From positions 1-64,000 of the forward strand of contig JAEWMS010000052.1 of NCBI GenBank assembly GCA_023393115.1: 64,000 nt of DNA, written 5' to 3'. Position numbers and translations under genes: made by a program. The notes beneath the pieces are model-generated. The model saw only the letters and a list, made by a program, of their open reading frames with translations. It did no database searches and was not told the DNA's origin. Positions within the stretch are counted from its first letter, which is position 1; each line of letters opens with the position of its first letter. Below are positions 8,908 to 15,912 of the stretch, one piece after another. The stretch is from Bacillota bacterium. Lineage in GTDB: Bacteria; Bacillota; Clostridia; Acetivibrionales; DSM-1351.

Positions 8908-9783
8908 ATGAGTAAAAAAATTAAACACATAGCTATTTATGGAAAAGGTGGAATAGGTAAATCCACAACAACTTCAAATATAAGTGCAGCCCTTGCGGAA
9001 GCAGGCTACAGAGTTATACAGATTGGTTGCGATCCTAAAAGTGACTCAACCAATACTTTAAGAGGCGGCAATTATCTGCCAACCGTTCTTGACAGCTTAC
9101 GGGATAGTAGCAACGTAAAAATTGAGGATATATCGGTGGTAGGCTTCAAAGGTGTTCTATGTATTGAAGCAGGAGGGCCTGTTCCAGGCGTAGGCTGTGC
9201 AGGAAGAGGAATTAATGCTGCAATAACCCTGCTTCAGGAATTGGATCTTTTTGAAAAATTCAAACCAGATGTGGTTTTATATGACGTGTTGGGAGATGTT
9301 GTATGCGGCGGTTTCGCTGTTCCTATCCGTGAAGGTATCACCGACAAGGTATATGTTGTAAGCTCCTCTGATTTTATGGCTGTATACGCAGCAAATAACC
9401 TTTTTAAAGCAATCAACAAATATGCGCCCACAGGAGGAGCTCAACTGGGAGGTATTATTGCGAACAGTGTGCTAACTCCCTATGCAAAACCGTTGATAAA
9501 CGACTTTGCATCTAAAACAGGCACAAAGGTAGTTCAATATGTTCCAAGGTCATCAGTTGTTGCTCAGAGTGAATTGCATGGTAAGACAGTTATTGAGGCA
9601 AATCCGGAATCGGAACAGGCAGATGTCTACAGAGCACTTGCAAAATATATCATTGAAGACTCAGAGGCAGCAGTACCCAATCCCCTTAGTGTCACCGAGC
9701 TCAGAGACTGGGCTAAAGATTGGGGAGACAGGATTCTGAAGATTGAGGCTGATGCGGCCACCGACCTTAATGCCAATATCTAA
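8908..9783 (+). CDS. NifH-like ATP-dependent Fe protein (nitrogenase-like reductase)
   Basis: This 291-residue protein is a homodimeric iron-sulfur ATPase that passes electrons to the adjacent component-1-like subunits. The P-loop GKGGIGKST spans residues 12-20. The two Cys that hold the bridging 4Fe-4S cluster are Cys97 (PGVGCAGRG) and Cys133 (LGDVVCGGF), equivalent to Cys97 and Cys132 of classical NifH. Arg100, the ADP-ribosylation site in some NifH proteins, is present. The length and spacing match NifH, BchL and CfbC-type proteins. No nifB, nifE or nifN is present nearby, so I class it as NifH-like, not as proof of nitrogen fixation. Confidence 0.93.
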   Translation: MSKKIKHIAIYGKGGIGKSTTTSNISAALAEAGYRVIQIGCDPKSDSTNTLRGGNYLPTVLDSLRDSSNVKIEDISVVGFKGVLCIEAGGPVPGVGCAGRGINAAITLLQELDLFEKFKPDVVLYDVLGDVVCGGFAVPIREGITDKVYVVSSSDFMAVYAANNLFKAINKYAPTGGAQLGGIIANSVLTPYAKPLINDFASKTGTKVVQYVPRSSVVAQSELHGKTVIEANPESEQADVYRALAKYIIEDSEAAVPNPLSVTELRDWAKDWGDRILKIEADAATDLNANI

Positions 9784-9846
9784 ACATCAAACATCGAAGA
9801 AATAAAACATTACATAATGGCCGCAATACGGCCCAGGGAGGCATTT

Positions 9847-11262
9847 ATGGCTGTTTTGAAAGGAAAGGCACCGGTAATCAGAGAAAAAAGATTATCTACA
9901 ATCGGAGCTTATTATGGAACTGTTGAAGCTATATTGAGAGAATTTTATGACGGTAACCTGAAACAGCGTGTCAGAACCTTTTCTCAGGATACAAATTCAG
10001 ATATTCTCTATGCTTTACAGGCAATAAACACAATTAAGAATATTGGAATAATCATACATGGGCCAAGGGGCTGCGGAATAATTCAAAACCACTATAACAA
10101 CAGGAATTCCCTTGAGACTCAATGGGCAGTAACCAATATTGATGAGGAAGACTCTATCTTAGGAAGTGATATCAAGCTTAAAAAAACCGTAAACAGTATC
10201 TATAAGGAAAATCATCCCGATATTATTTTTGTCCTTACAACATCGGTTGTTGCTATAAACAATGATGATGTGGCCTCAGTTACCCAGGATTTAACCGATG
10301 AACTTGGTATTCCGGTAGTGCCGATTTACACAGATGGATTCAAATCCAAAATAGGTACAACAGGTTACGACACAGCCCTTCATGCTATTGTTAAATATCT
10401 GTTGCCAAACAAGGCTGAAAAAGAAAATTTCATTAATTTAATTTCTTTGAATGAGGACAAGGAAAGCCTTGAGGAGCTGAACAGACTTCTAAAAGCCCTG
10501 GAGGTTGAAGCCAATGTTATACCGAGATTTTCCAATTATCAAGATATTGCAAAGGCAGGCAGTGCATTATTCAACCTGGTAGTTAAAAAAGGTGAGGGTG
10601 AGTATTTCGCAAAGGTATTAAAGGATATCTTTGAAACCCCTGAAATTGAAGTAGCTACCCCCGTTGGAATAAAAGGTACCAATAAATGGATATCCGAGGT
10701 GGGAAAACAGCTTGGAAAGGACCGGCAGGCAAAAGAACTAATTGAAAGTGAAAGTCAAATTGCTAAAAACGCTCTGGAAAAGTATAAATTGGACAGGACA
10801 AAGGTGTTCTTAAGCTGTGAGCCTGAATATGCCAATGCTGTTATTGATTTACTTGAGGATTTAAATGCCGAGGTTATCGGTATTAAAGTGCCATATCTTG
10901 ATATTACTCTGCTTAACCAGATGGAGAAGCTTTACAGAAAAAATCCCGAACTGTCCTTGCTTATTGGAGAGGGTCAGCCTTACGAGCAAATAAATATACT
11001 AAAGAAAACCGGGGCTGAAATATATATTGGAAATGATCTGGCTGCTGATTCAATATCTCATGAAGGTATTCCGGTACTAAATATTCAAAATATCAATATT
11101 CTCGGATACAGGGGTAGTATAAATTTTGCTGAAAAATTATATAAGCTGGTAAAGTATAACGGCTTTTCAGCGAATTTCAAAGCTTCTTCAACAAGTACTG
11201 TTTATCAATCGGGATGGCTTAAGAAAAATATAAACTGGTATATAAAGCAGGAGGTGAAATAA
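9847..11262 (+). CDS. nitrogenase component-1-like subunit (first)
   Basis: One half of the heterodimeric catalytic component, 471 residues from ATG 9847 (GGGAGG just upstream). Of the three Cys that ligate the P-cluster in nitrogenase subunits, only one has a clear match, Cys76 in HGPRGCG. The third position, usually TTC followed by a GDD, is here TTS (Ser133) before NNDD. The only other Cys is Cys324 (FLSCEP). This suggests a shared cluster held mostly by the partner subunit. The gene overlaps the next by one base (TAATG), a sign of translational coupling in a 1:1 complex. The substrate is unknown; group IV-like nitrogenase relatives include the methylthio-alkane reductase and CfbD. Confidence 0.85.
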   Translation: MAVLKGKAPVIREKRLSTIGAYYGTVEAILREFYDGNLKQRVRTFSQDTNSDILYALQAINTIKNIGIIIHGPRGCGIIQNHYNNRNSLETQWAVTNIDEEDSILGSDIKLKKTVNSIYKENHPDIIFVLTTSVVAINNDDVASVTQDLTDELGIPVVPIYTDGFKSKIGTTGYDTALHAIVKYLLPNKAEKENFINLISLNEDKESLEELNRLLKALEVEANVIPRFSNYQDIAKAGSALFNLVVKKGEGEYFAKVLKDIFETPEIEVATPVGIKGTNKWISEVGKQLGKDRQAKELIESESQIAKNALEKYKLDRTKVFLSCEPEYANAVIDLLEDLNAEVIGIKVPYLDITLLNQMEKLYRKNPELSLLIGEGQPYEQINILKKTGAEIYIGNDLAADSISHEGIPVLNIQNINILGYRGSINFAEKLYKLVKYNGFSANFKASSTSTVYQSGWLKKNINWYIKQEVK

Positions 11263-12545
11263 TGGCAGAATACATTGAATTTAATAGGAATGGCTGCCTG
11301 TTGCAAGGAGCTGTAAGTGTATTAAAATCAATTAACGGTGTTGTTCCCATCGTTCATTCTACTGCAGGCTGTGCAGCACAGGAAAAATATATTTCCAATA
11401 CTGCTAATGGATATGCTGCTGACAATTACACTATTGCATGTACAAGTGTTATAGAAAAGCAAGTAATCTTTGGAGGGACTTCAAGGCTGAGAGAGCAGAT
11501 TAAAAATACCGTCAAGGTTCTGGAAGGCGAGCTGTATGTTGTAGTCAGCGGTTGTGCTACAGAAATTGTCGGAGATGATATAGGAGCTATGACCAAGGAA
11601 GCAGCTGAACAAGGTTATCCGGTCATAAATATCAGTACCCCCGGTTTTAAAGGCCACAGCTTTGATGCATATACAAAGGTTACAAAGGGTATAGTTGAAG
11701 GTTTGTCCAAAATCCATGAAACAAAAGCCTCTACTGATACTGATTTAATAAACGTATTCGGTATTGCACCAAATCTTGATCCCTATTGGGAAGGAAACCT
11801 GGAGGAGTTAAGTTTGCTGCTGGAAGCTGCAGGGTTTAAGACAAATCCACTATTCGGATTCCGTAGCTCGGTTGATAACTGGAAACAGATAAGAAATGCC
11901 GGATTAAATGTGGTGTTTACCGAGTGGGGACTTGAAATAGCCCGTTATCTTGAAGAAAAGTATGGCACTCCATACATTTACATAGCTGAAGCAAATCTGG
12001 GAATAGAGGGTGTAGAAGAAATTCTGGAGAAACTGGCTTCTGTTTATAGCGATAAAAGGGAATCAATCGACGGGCTTAAGCAGCAACAACAGGAGAAATA
12101 TCTCTATTACCTTTCAAAACTTGCTCCCTATTATTACAACCATCACATTCAGAAAGAAGTTGCATTGGTGGGACCATCATATGTTACCTACCCAGTGGCC
12201 AGATTTCTTGAAAATAACTTTGGTCAGATTGTCAGCTCCATAATTATTACAAACAAAGTAGCAGAATTGGAAGTAGAGCGGATTACAAAGCAATTCAAAA
12301 GCAACGTTGAGGTTATTTACTCAGAGGATGGTAAGAGGATAAACGAGAAAATAAGGGAGATATCCCCTGAAATAATTCTGGGAAGCCATTTGGAAGCAAA
12401 TGTGGCCAAGGAACTGGATATTCCCATACTATACATATCCCTTCCCACAGAAGAAAGTGTTATTTTGAATAAAAGCCTTTTTGGGGTAAACGGAAGTCTT
12501 GCCTTTCTTGAAGCGTACAGTAATGCTTTTACAGCTAAAAAGTAA
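11262..12545 (+). CDS. nitrogenase component-1-like subunit (second)
   Basis: The second component-1-like subunit, 427 residues. It keeps three Cys at NifD/NifK-like spacing: Cys12 (NGCLLQGA), Cys37 (HSTAGCAAQ) and Cys98 (SGCATEIVGDD). Cys60 is extra, and no Cys occurs after residue 98. The stretch RYLEEKYGTP resembles the NifD helix after the cofactor-binding Cys275, but the position matching that Cys is not Cys. It therefore seems able to help hold a cluster at the subunit interface yet lacks the classical FeMo-cofactor ligand. It starts at the overlapping TAATG with GGAGG upstream and ends the HDK-like unit. Confidence 0.86.
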   Translation: MAEYIEFNRNGCLLQGAVSVLKSINGVVPIVHSTAGCAAQEKYISNTANGYAADNYTIACTSVIEKQVIFGGTSRLREQIKNTVKVLEGELYVVVSGCATEIVGDDIGAMTKEAAEQGYPVINISTPGFKGHSFDAYTKVTKGIVEGLSKIHETKASTDTDLINVFGIAPNLDPYWEGNLEELSLLLEAAGFKTNPLFGFRSSVDNWKQIRNAGLNVVFTEWGLEIARYLEEKYGTPYIYIAEANLGIEGVEEILEKLASVYSDKRESIDGLKQQQQEKYLYYLSKLAPYYYNHHIQKEVALVGPSYVTYPVARFLENNFGQIVSSIIITNKVAELEVERITKQFKSNVEVIYSEDGKRINEKIREISPEIILGSHLEANVAKELDIPILYISLPTEESVILNKSLFGVNGSLAFLEAYSNAFTAKK

Positions 12546-12626
12546 AAAGCGCACTGTAAGGATAAATGTTAAAACAAAACTGTAAACGATATATGGTGAT
12601 ACAGATTTTGTGAAAGGAGTTCAATC

Positions 12627-14081
12627 ATGGGTTTTCCAAGTATTTTTCCAACAGGAACAACAATCTACAACAAAGACAAAGCATACAGTGGTTATACTAT
12701 TTTACCCACCAGAGACGGAGCACTGCTCATTGATATGAATGGCAGGGAATTAAAGCTGTGGAAAGGGCTACAGGGCTTCCCGAACAAGTTGTTACCGGGA
12801 GGCCAGGTTTTTGGCTCCTCAGGTACCAGAAATCCAAAGTATGGTATGCAGGATCAGGTGGATTTATTACAGGTGGATTGGGAGGGTAATGTAGTTTGGA
12901 AGTTTGACAAACTGGAGTACATTGAGGACCCCGGTGAAAAGGCCAGGTGGATGGCCAGGCAGCACCATGATTTTCAGAGAGAGGGTTCAACGGTGGGGTA
13001 TTATGCACCGGGAAGCCTTCCGTTGACAGACAGGGGTAACACATTAATCCTTGTCCATGAAAATGTACATAATACTAAAATTTCCGAGAAGCTTTTACTG
13101 GATGACAAAATCATTGAAGTTAACTGGGAGGGTGAAATCCTATGGCAGTGGAACGCCAGTGATCACTTTGATGAATTGGGCTTTGACGAAGCTGCTAAAA
13201 ACATTTTAGCAAGGGATCCAAATATGCGTCCGGCCGGCGGAGGAATGGGGGATTGGCTGCATATTAATTCAGCATCTACCCTGGGAGAAAACAAGTGGTA
13301 TGACAGTGGAGATGAGAGATTTCATCCCGACAATATAATTTGGGACTCCAGGGAAGCCAACATTCTTGCGATAATCAGTAAGGAAACAGGTAAAATTGTA
13401 TGGCGCATCGGACCTGACTTTAATGCTTCAAAGGAATTAGTTAAACTGGGCTGGATAATAGGTCAGCATCACTTGCATATGATTCCCAAGGGTCTGCCCG
13501 GTGAGGGTAATTTCCTCGTATTTGATAATGGAGGCTGGGGAGGCTACGGAGCACCAAATCCAACTTCACCAACAGGACGTATGAATGCGAAAAGGGACTA
13601 TTCCAGAGTGTTGGAGTTTAATCCCATTACTCTTGAAATAGTATGGCAGTATACGCCTACTGAGGCAGGTTGTGTGAATCCTCTCGATTCTTATAAATTC
13701 TACAGTCCCTTTATCAGCAGTGCTCAGAGACTGCCCAATGGAAACACTTTTATTACAGAAGGCTCCAATGGGAGACTGATAGAGGTTACTGCTGAGCACG
13801 AAATCGTCTGGGAGTATATTAATCCGTATTTTGGAGGCTTGGCCCCATCTATGAATATGGTATACCGAGCTTACCGTGCTCCTTATGATTGGGTTCCACA
13901 GCTTCCGGTTCCGGAAGAAATCAGCATTGAAAAGCTTGATGTATCCAAGTTCAGAGTGCCCGGCACACCGGTTTATGATAAAACAGCTATAACTGAAATC
14001 GCCGGTATTCAAAAGGAAGAATGTGCAGAGGAGCCGGATAAAGCAGCTTTCTGTGTTCTTTCAGATACTGATAGAGAATAA
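12627..14081 (+). CDS. arylsulfotransferase (ASST)-like beta-propeller protein
   Basis: A 484-residue protein of the ASST family. Known members transfer sulfate between phenolic compounds in the periplasm. Repeated blades are visible, for example VDWEGNVVWKFD, VNWEGEILWQWN, ISKETGKIVWRIG, FNPITLEIVWQYT and VTAEHEIVWEY. His residues that could serve catalysis occur in RQHHDF, DWLHINSAS and GQHHLHMIP. There is no signal peptide, so a cytoplasmic location is likely, unlike classical AssT. The site GAAAGGAG fits the ATG. The gene lies 81 bases after the nitrogenase-like unit and is probably co-transcribed; it may handle a sulfated or sulfonated intermediate. That role is inference. Confidence 0.8.
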   Translation: MGFPSIFPTGTTIYNKDKAYSGYTILPTRDGALLIDMNGRELKLWKGLQGFPNKLLPGGQVFGSSGTRNPKYGMQDQVDLLQVDWEGNVVWKFDKLEYIEDPGEKARWMARQHHDFQREGSTVGYYAPGSLPLTDRGNTLILVHENVHNTKISEKLLLDDKIIEVNWEGEILWQWNASDHFDELGFDEAAKNILARDPNMRPAGGGMGDWLHINSASTLGENKWYDSGDERFHPDNIIWDSREANILAIISKETGKIVWRIGPDFNASKELVKLGWIIGQHHLHMIPKGLPGEGNFLVFDNGGWGGYGAPNPTSPTGRMNAKRDYSRVLEFNPITLEIVWQYTPTEAGCVNPLDSYKFYSPFISSAQRLPNGNTFITEGSNGRLIEVTAEHEIVWEYINPYFGGLAPSMNMVYRAYRAPYDWVPQLPVPEEISIEKLDVSKFRVPGTPVYDKTAITEIAGIQKEECAEEPDKAAFCVLSDTDRE

Positions 14082-14179
14082 ATTTTGTTGCTTTAATAGG
14101 GAGTAAATTTTGGTGCTTTAAGAGTATACAGAAAAGACATCAGAATTTGCTTCAAGAATCATATAATCGGGGGTAAAAA

Positions 14180-14263
14180 ATGAGTAAGAATGTTAGTTCA
14201 ATAAAAAAAACTCTAATAACAAGTAATACAATACAAGTTGGAAAGAGAGGATGTAAGAAATGA
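14180..14263 (+). CDS. 27-residue peptide coupled to radical SAM gene
   Basis: A short open frame, MSKNVSS to GKRGCKK, opens at ATG 14180 after the unusually strong site GGGGG. Its stop overlaps the start of the third radical SAM gene in ATGA (14260-14263). The peptide is basic, rich in Ser, Thr and Lys, with a single Cys three residues from the end. It could be a leader peptide controlling downstream translation, a peptide substrate of the neighbouring enzyme, or spurious. I favour a real translated frame because of the site strength and the overlap, but there is no homology evidence. Confidence 0.4.
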   Translation: MSKNVSSIKKTLITSNTIQVGKRGCKK

Positions 14264-15468
14264 GTCAAGAGGTCAGCACTAATAAAGAAAAGCTGTATGA
14301 AGAGTTAAGGGTTAAAATAGCATTAGGTATTGAGGGTGTTAGTTTTGATGAGGATGTATCAAAAAAGCTTACAGAGAAAAATGAAATCAAAACAGTAGAG
14401 TACTGTGGTCCTGGTAAATTCTCTGAGACCAAAAAGAACTTTTATTTTCCTCATGCCATCCATTTACAGAATGGTTTTGGCGTATTTCCGCTGGTTGACC
14501 AGAATTCGCCCTATAAAGTCGTTGAACAGAATGGTGTATTTGGAATAGAATACAGGGGAAATTATTTGTCGGATATAACCTTTGAAAGCGATCCCGCTTA
14601 TTATTCCAGAAAAACCAAGGACGGGGCGAATATGAGGGATATTGCCCAGGACCGTTCAGTCAGCAGTGTCGATAAAAGCATTGTTGTCTGCTATAGTGAA
14701 GAATGTGCAGTGAAGGACAAGGGACAGACCTGTCTGTTTTGTACCTTCAATGCAAAGAAGAAGTATCAGGACGGTCCTGACGGCCCTGTTTGGAAGTATC
14801 CACATCAGATAGGTGAAACTGTAAAGGCTGCATATGCTGAAGGTTATAAGCATGTTACCATTACAGGAGGTTTTATCCCTGAACGTCGTGAGCTGGAATA
14901 CTATCTGGATGTGGCCGAAAGCATAAAGGAAGCTTTGGGTAAGGATACCTTCAATGGTACCGCCTGCATCGGAGCACCTCTGGATTTTTCAGTAATTGAT
15001 AAATATAAGGAAGCCGGTTTCAGCACAATTGCTTTTAATACCGAAGTTTGGGGCAAGGACTATTTTGGAATTGTATGCCCCGGTAAGGTTGAAGCATGTG
15101 GCGGCTACGATAATTGGATAAAAGCCATTGAGTATGCAGTAGATGTTTTTGGGAAGGGGAAGGTCAGAAGTAATTTTGTATGCGGTCTGCAACCCAAGGA
15201 GGTTCTGTTTGAAGGTATTGAATATCTAGCTTCCAAGGGCGTGGTAACCATTGCATCCAGTTGGGTTCCTTATGCAGGTTCACCGCTGGAGGGACACCGG
15301 TCACCAACTATTGACTGGCACTGGGAGGTACAGCTGAAGCATGCCGAAATTCTAAGAAAATACGGACGTACCTTCGAGGAAGTATTTAACGGAGCTCCTG
15401 CAAGATTCCCCATACATGACATAATACAGATAGAAGACGGTACATGGCCTGGATCAGGTATCAAATAA
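14260..15468 (+). CDS. radical SAM protein with CX8CX2C cluster motif (paralogue 3)
   Basis: A 402-residue protein closely related to the protein at 4330. Cluster ligands are Cys149, Cys158 and Cys161 in ECAVKDKGQTCLFC. HVTITGGFIPERRELEYY, FNGTACIGAPLDFSVID and EGHRSPTIDWHWE are shared with the paralogue almost word for word. Its site GAGAGGATG is partly shared with the end of the 27-residue peptide gene, so translation is probably coupled. A terminator follows at 15486, making this the last gene of the locus. Three paralogues in one cluster may act on different intermediates, or form mixed complexes; the sequence does not decide this. Confidence 0.87.
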   Translation: MSQEVSTNKEKLYEELRVKIALGIEGVSFDEDVSKKLTEKNEIKTVEYCGPGKFSETKKNFYFPHAIHLQNGFGVFPLVDQNSPYKVVEQNGVFGIEYRGNYLSDITFESDPAYYSRKTKDGANMRDIAQDRSVSSVDKSIVVCYSEECAVKDKGQTCLFCTFNAKKKYQDGPDGPVWKYPHQIGETVKAAYAEGYKHVTITGGFIPERRELEYYLDVAESIKEALGKDTFNGTACIGAPLDFSVIDKYKEAGFSTIAFNTEVWGKDYFGIVCPGKVEACGGYDNWIKAIEYAVDVFGKGKVRSNFVCGLQPKEVLFEGIEYLASKGVVTIASSWVPYAGSPLEGHRSPTIDWHWEVQLKHAEILRKYGRTFEEVFNGAPARFPIHDIIQIEDGTWPGSGIK

Positions 15469-15485
15469 AAGCCTTAAAATTATGT

Positions 15486-15525
15486 AAAAGGGTTTTGAGA
15501 AATTAAATTTTTCAAAACCTTTTCT
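15486..15525 (+). terminator. Rho-independent-type terminator ending the locus
   Basis: AAAAGGGTTTTGA and TTCAAAACCTTTT form a stem around an AT-rich loop, followed by TCTT. It lies 18 bases after the third radical SAM gene. Confidence 0.7.
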
Positions 15526-15600
15526 TACGTATAGGAATTTATATATTTTCTTGTCTTTGAATGTGTTAATATAACTCGGGTTGAGCAAGTACACTAAAAA

Positions 15601-15780
15601 TTCCATAAAGATAAATTCCTAGACGTGGGGATTGACAAGGGGATTCCCCTTTCAGGTGTAGCGGGAGTGCAAAGGGGGCAGTAGTGCCCCCTAGCGAATA
15701 AGATAATTTGCGAGCGAAGAGAGAAATTAGAATGAGTACTAAAAGCTTTGAAGCAAATTTCTTGCAATATATACAATAAA
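15601..15780. other. structured intergenic region, possible ncRNA or mobile remnant
   Basis: This gene-free stretch contains GC-rich hairpins unlike its AT-rich flanks. One is the perfect palindrome AAGGGGATTCCCCTT (15637-15651). Another is a stem of eight pairs, AGGGGGCA and TGCCCCCT, with a four-base GTAG loop (15673-15692). Next, TAATTT near 15703 can pair with AAATTA near 15725. No good reading frame with a ribosome site is present. It could be a structured RNA or the end of a vanished insertion element; strand is unknown. Confidence 0.4.
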
Positions 15781-15805
15781 ACCTGATTTGTCATGGACAA
15801 TTGTG

Positions 15806-15832
15806 TTGAAAATATGCAAAAAATGGTATAAT
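15806..15832 (+). promoter_or_regulatory. putative sigma-A promoter of GGDEF-EAL gene
   Basis: TGGTATAAT forms an extended -10 box (TATAAT at 15827-15832). TTGAAA at 15806 would be a -35 with short 15-base spacing, which the extended -10 may compensate. The gene starts 80 bases downstream. Confidence 0.5.
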
Positions 15833-15912
15833 ATTGTTAGTAAGTACATTTCAGAAATAGATTTTCCATGTTAGTCTTGTGATTTTAACTATATTAAAGA
15901 GGTATAAGATTA

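Noticed and set aside
8908..12545. A true nitrogen-fixing nitrogenase
   Set aside because: NifH-like protein is convincing, but component-1 ligands are missing and no nifB, nifE or nifN is in the window.
12727..13044. Antisense frame across the ASST-like gene
   Set aside because: The + strand frame carries clear family repeats and a ribosome site; the antisense frame has neither.
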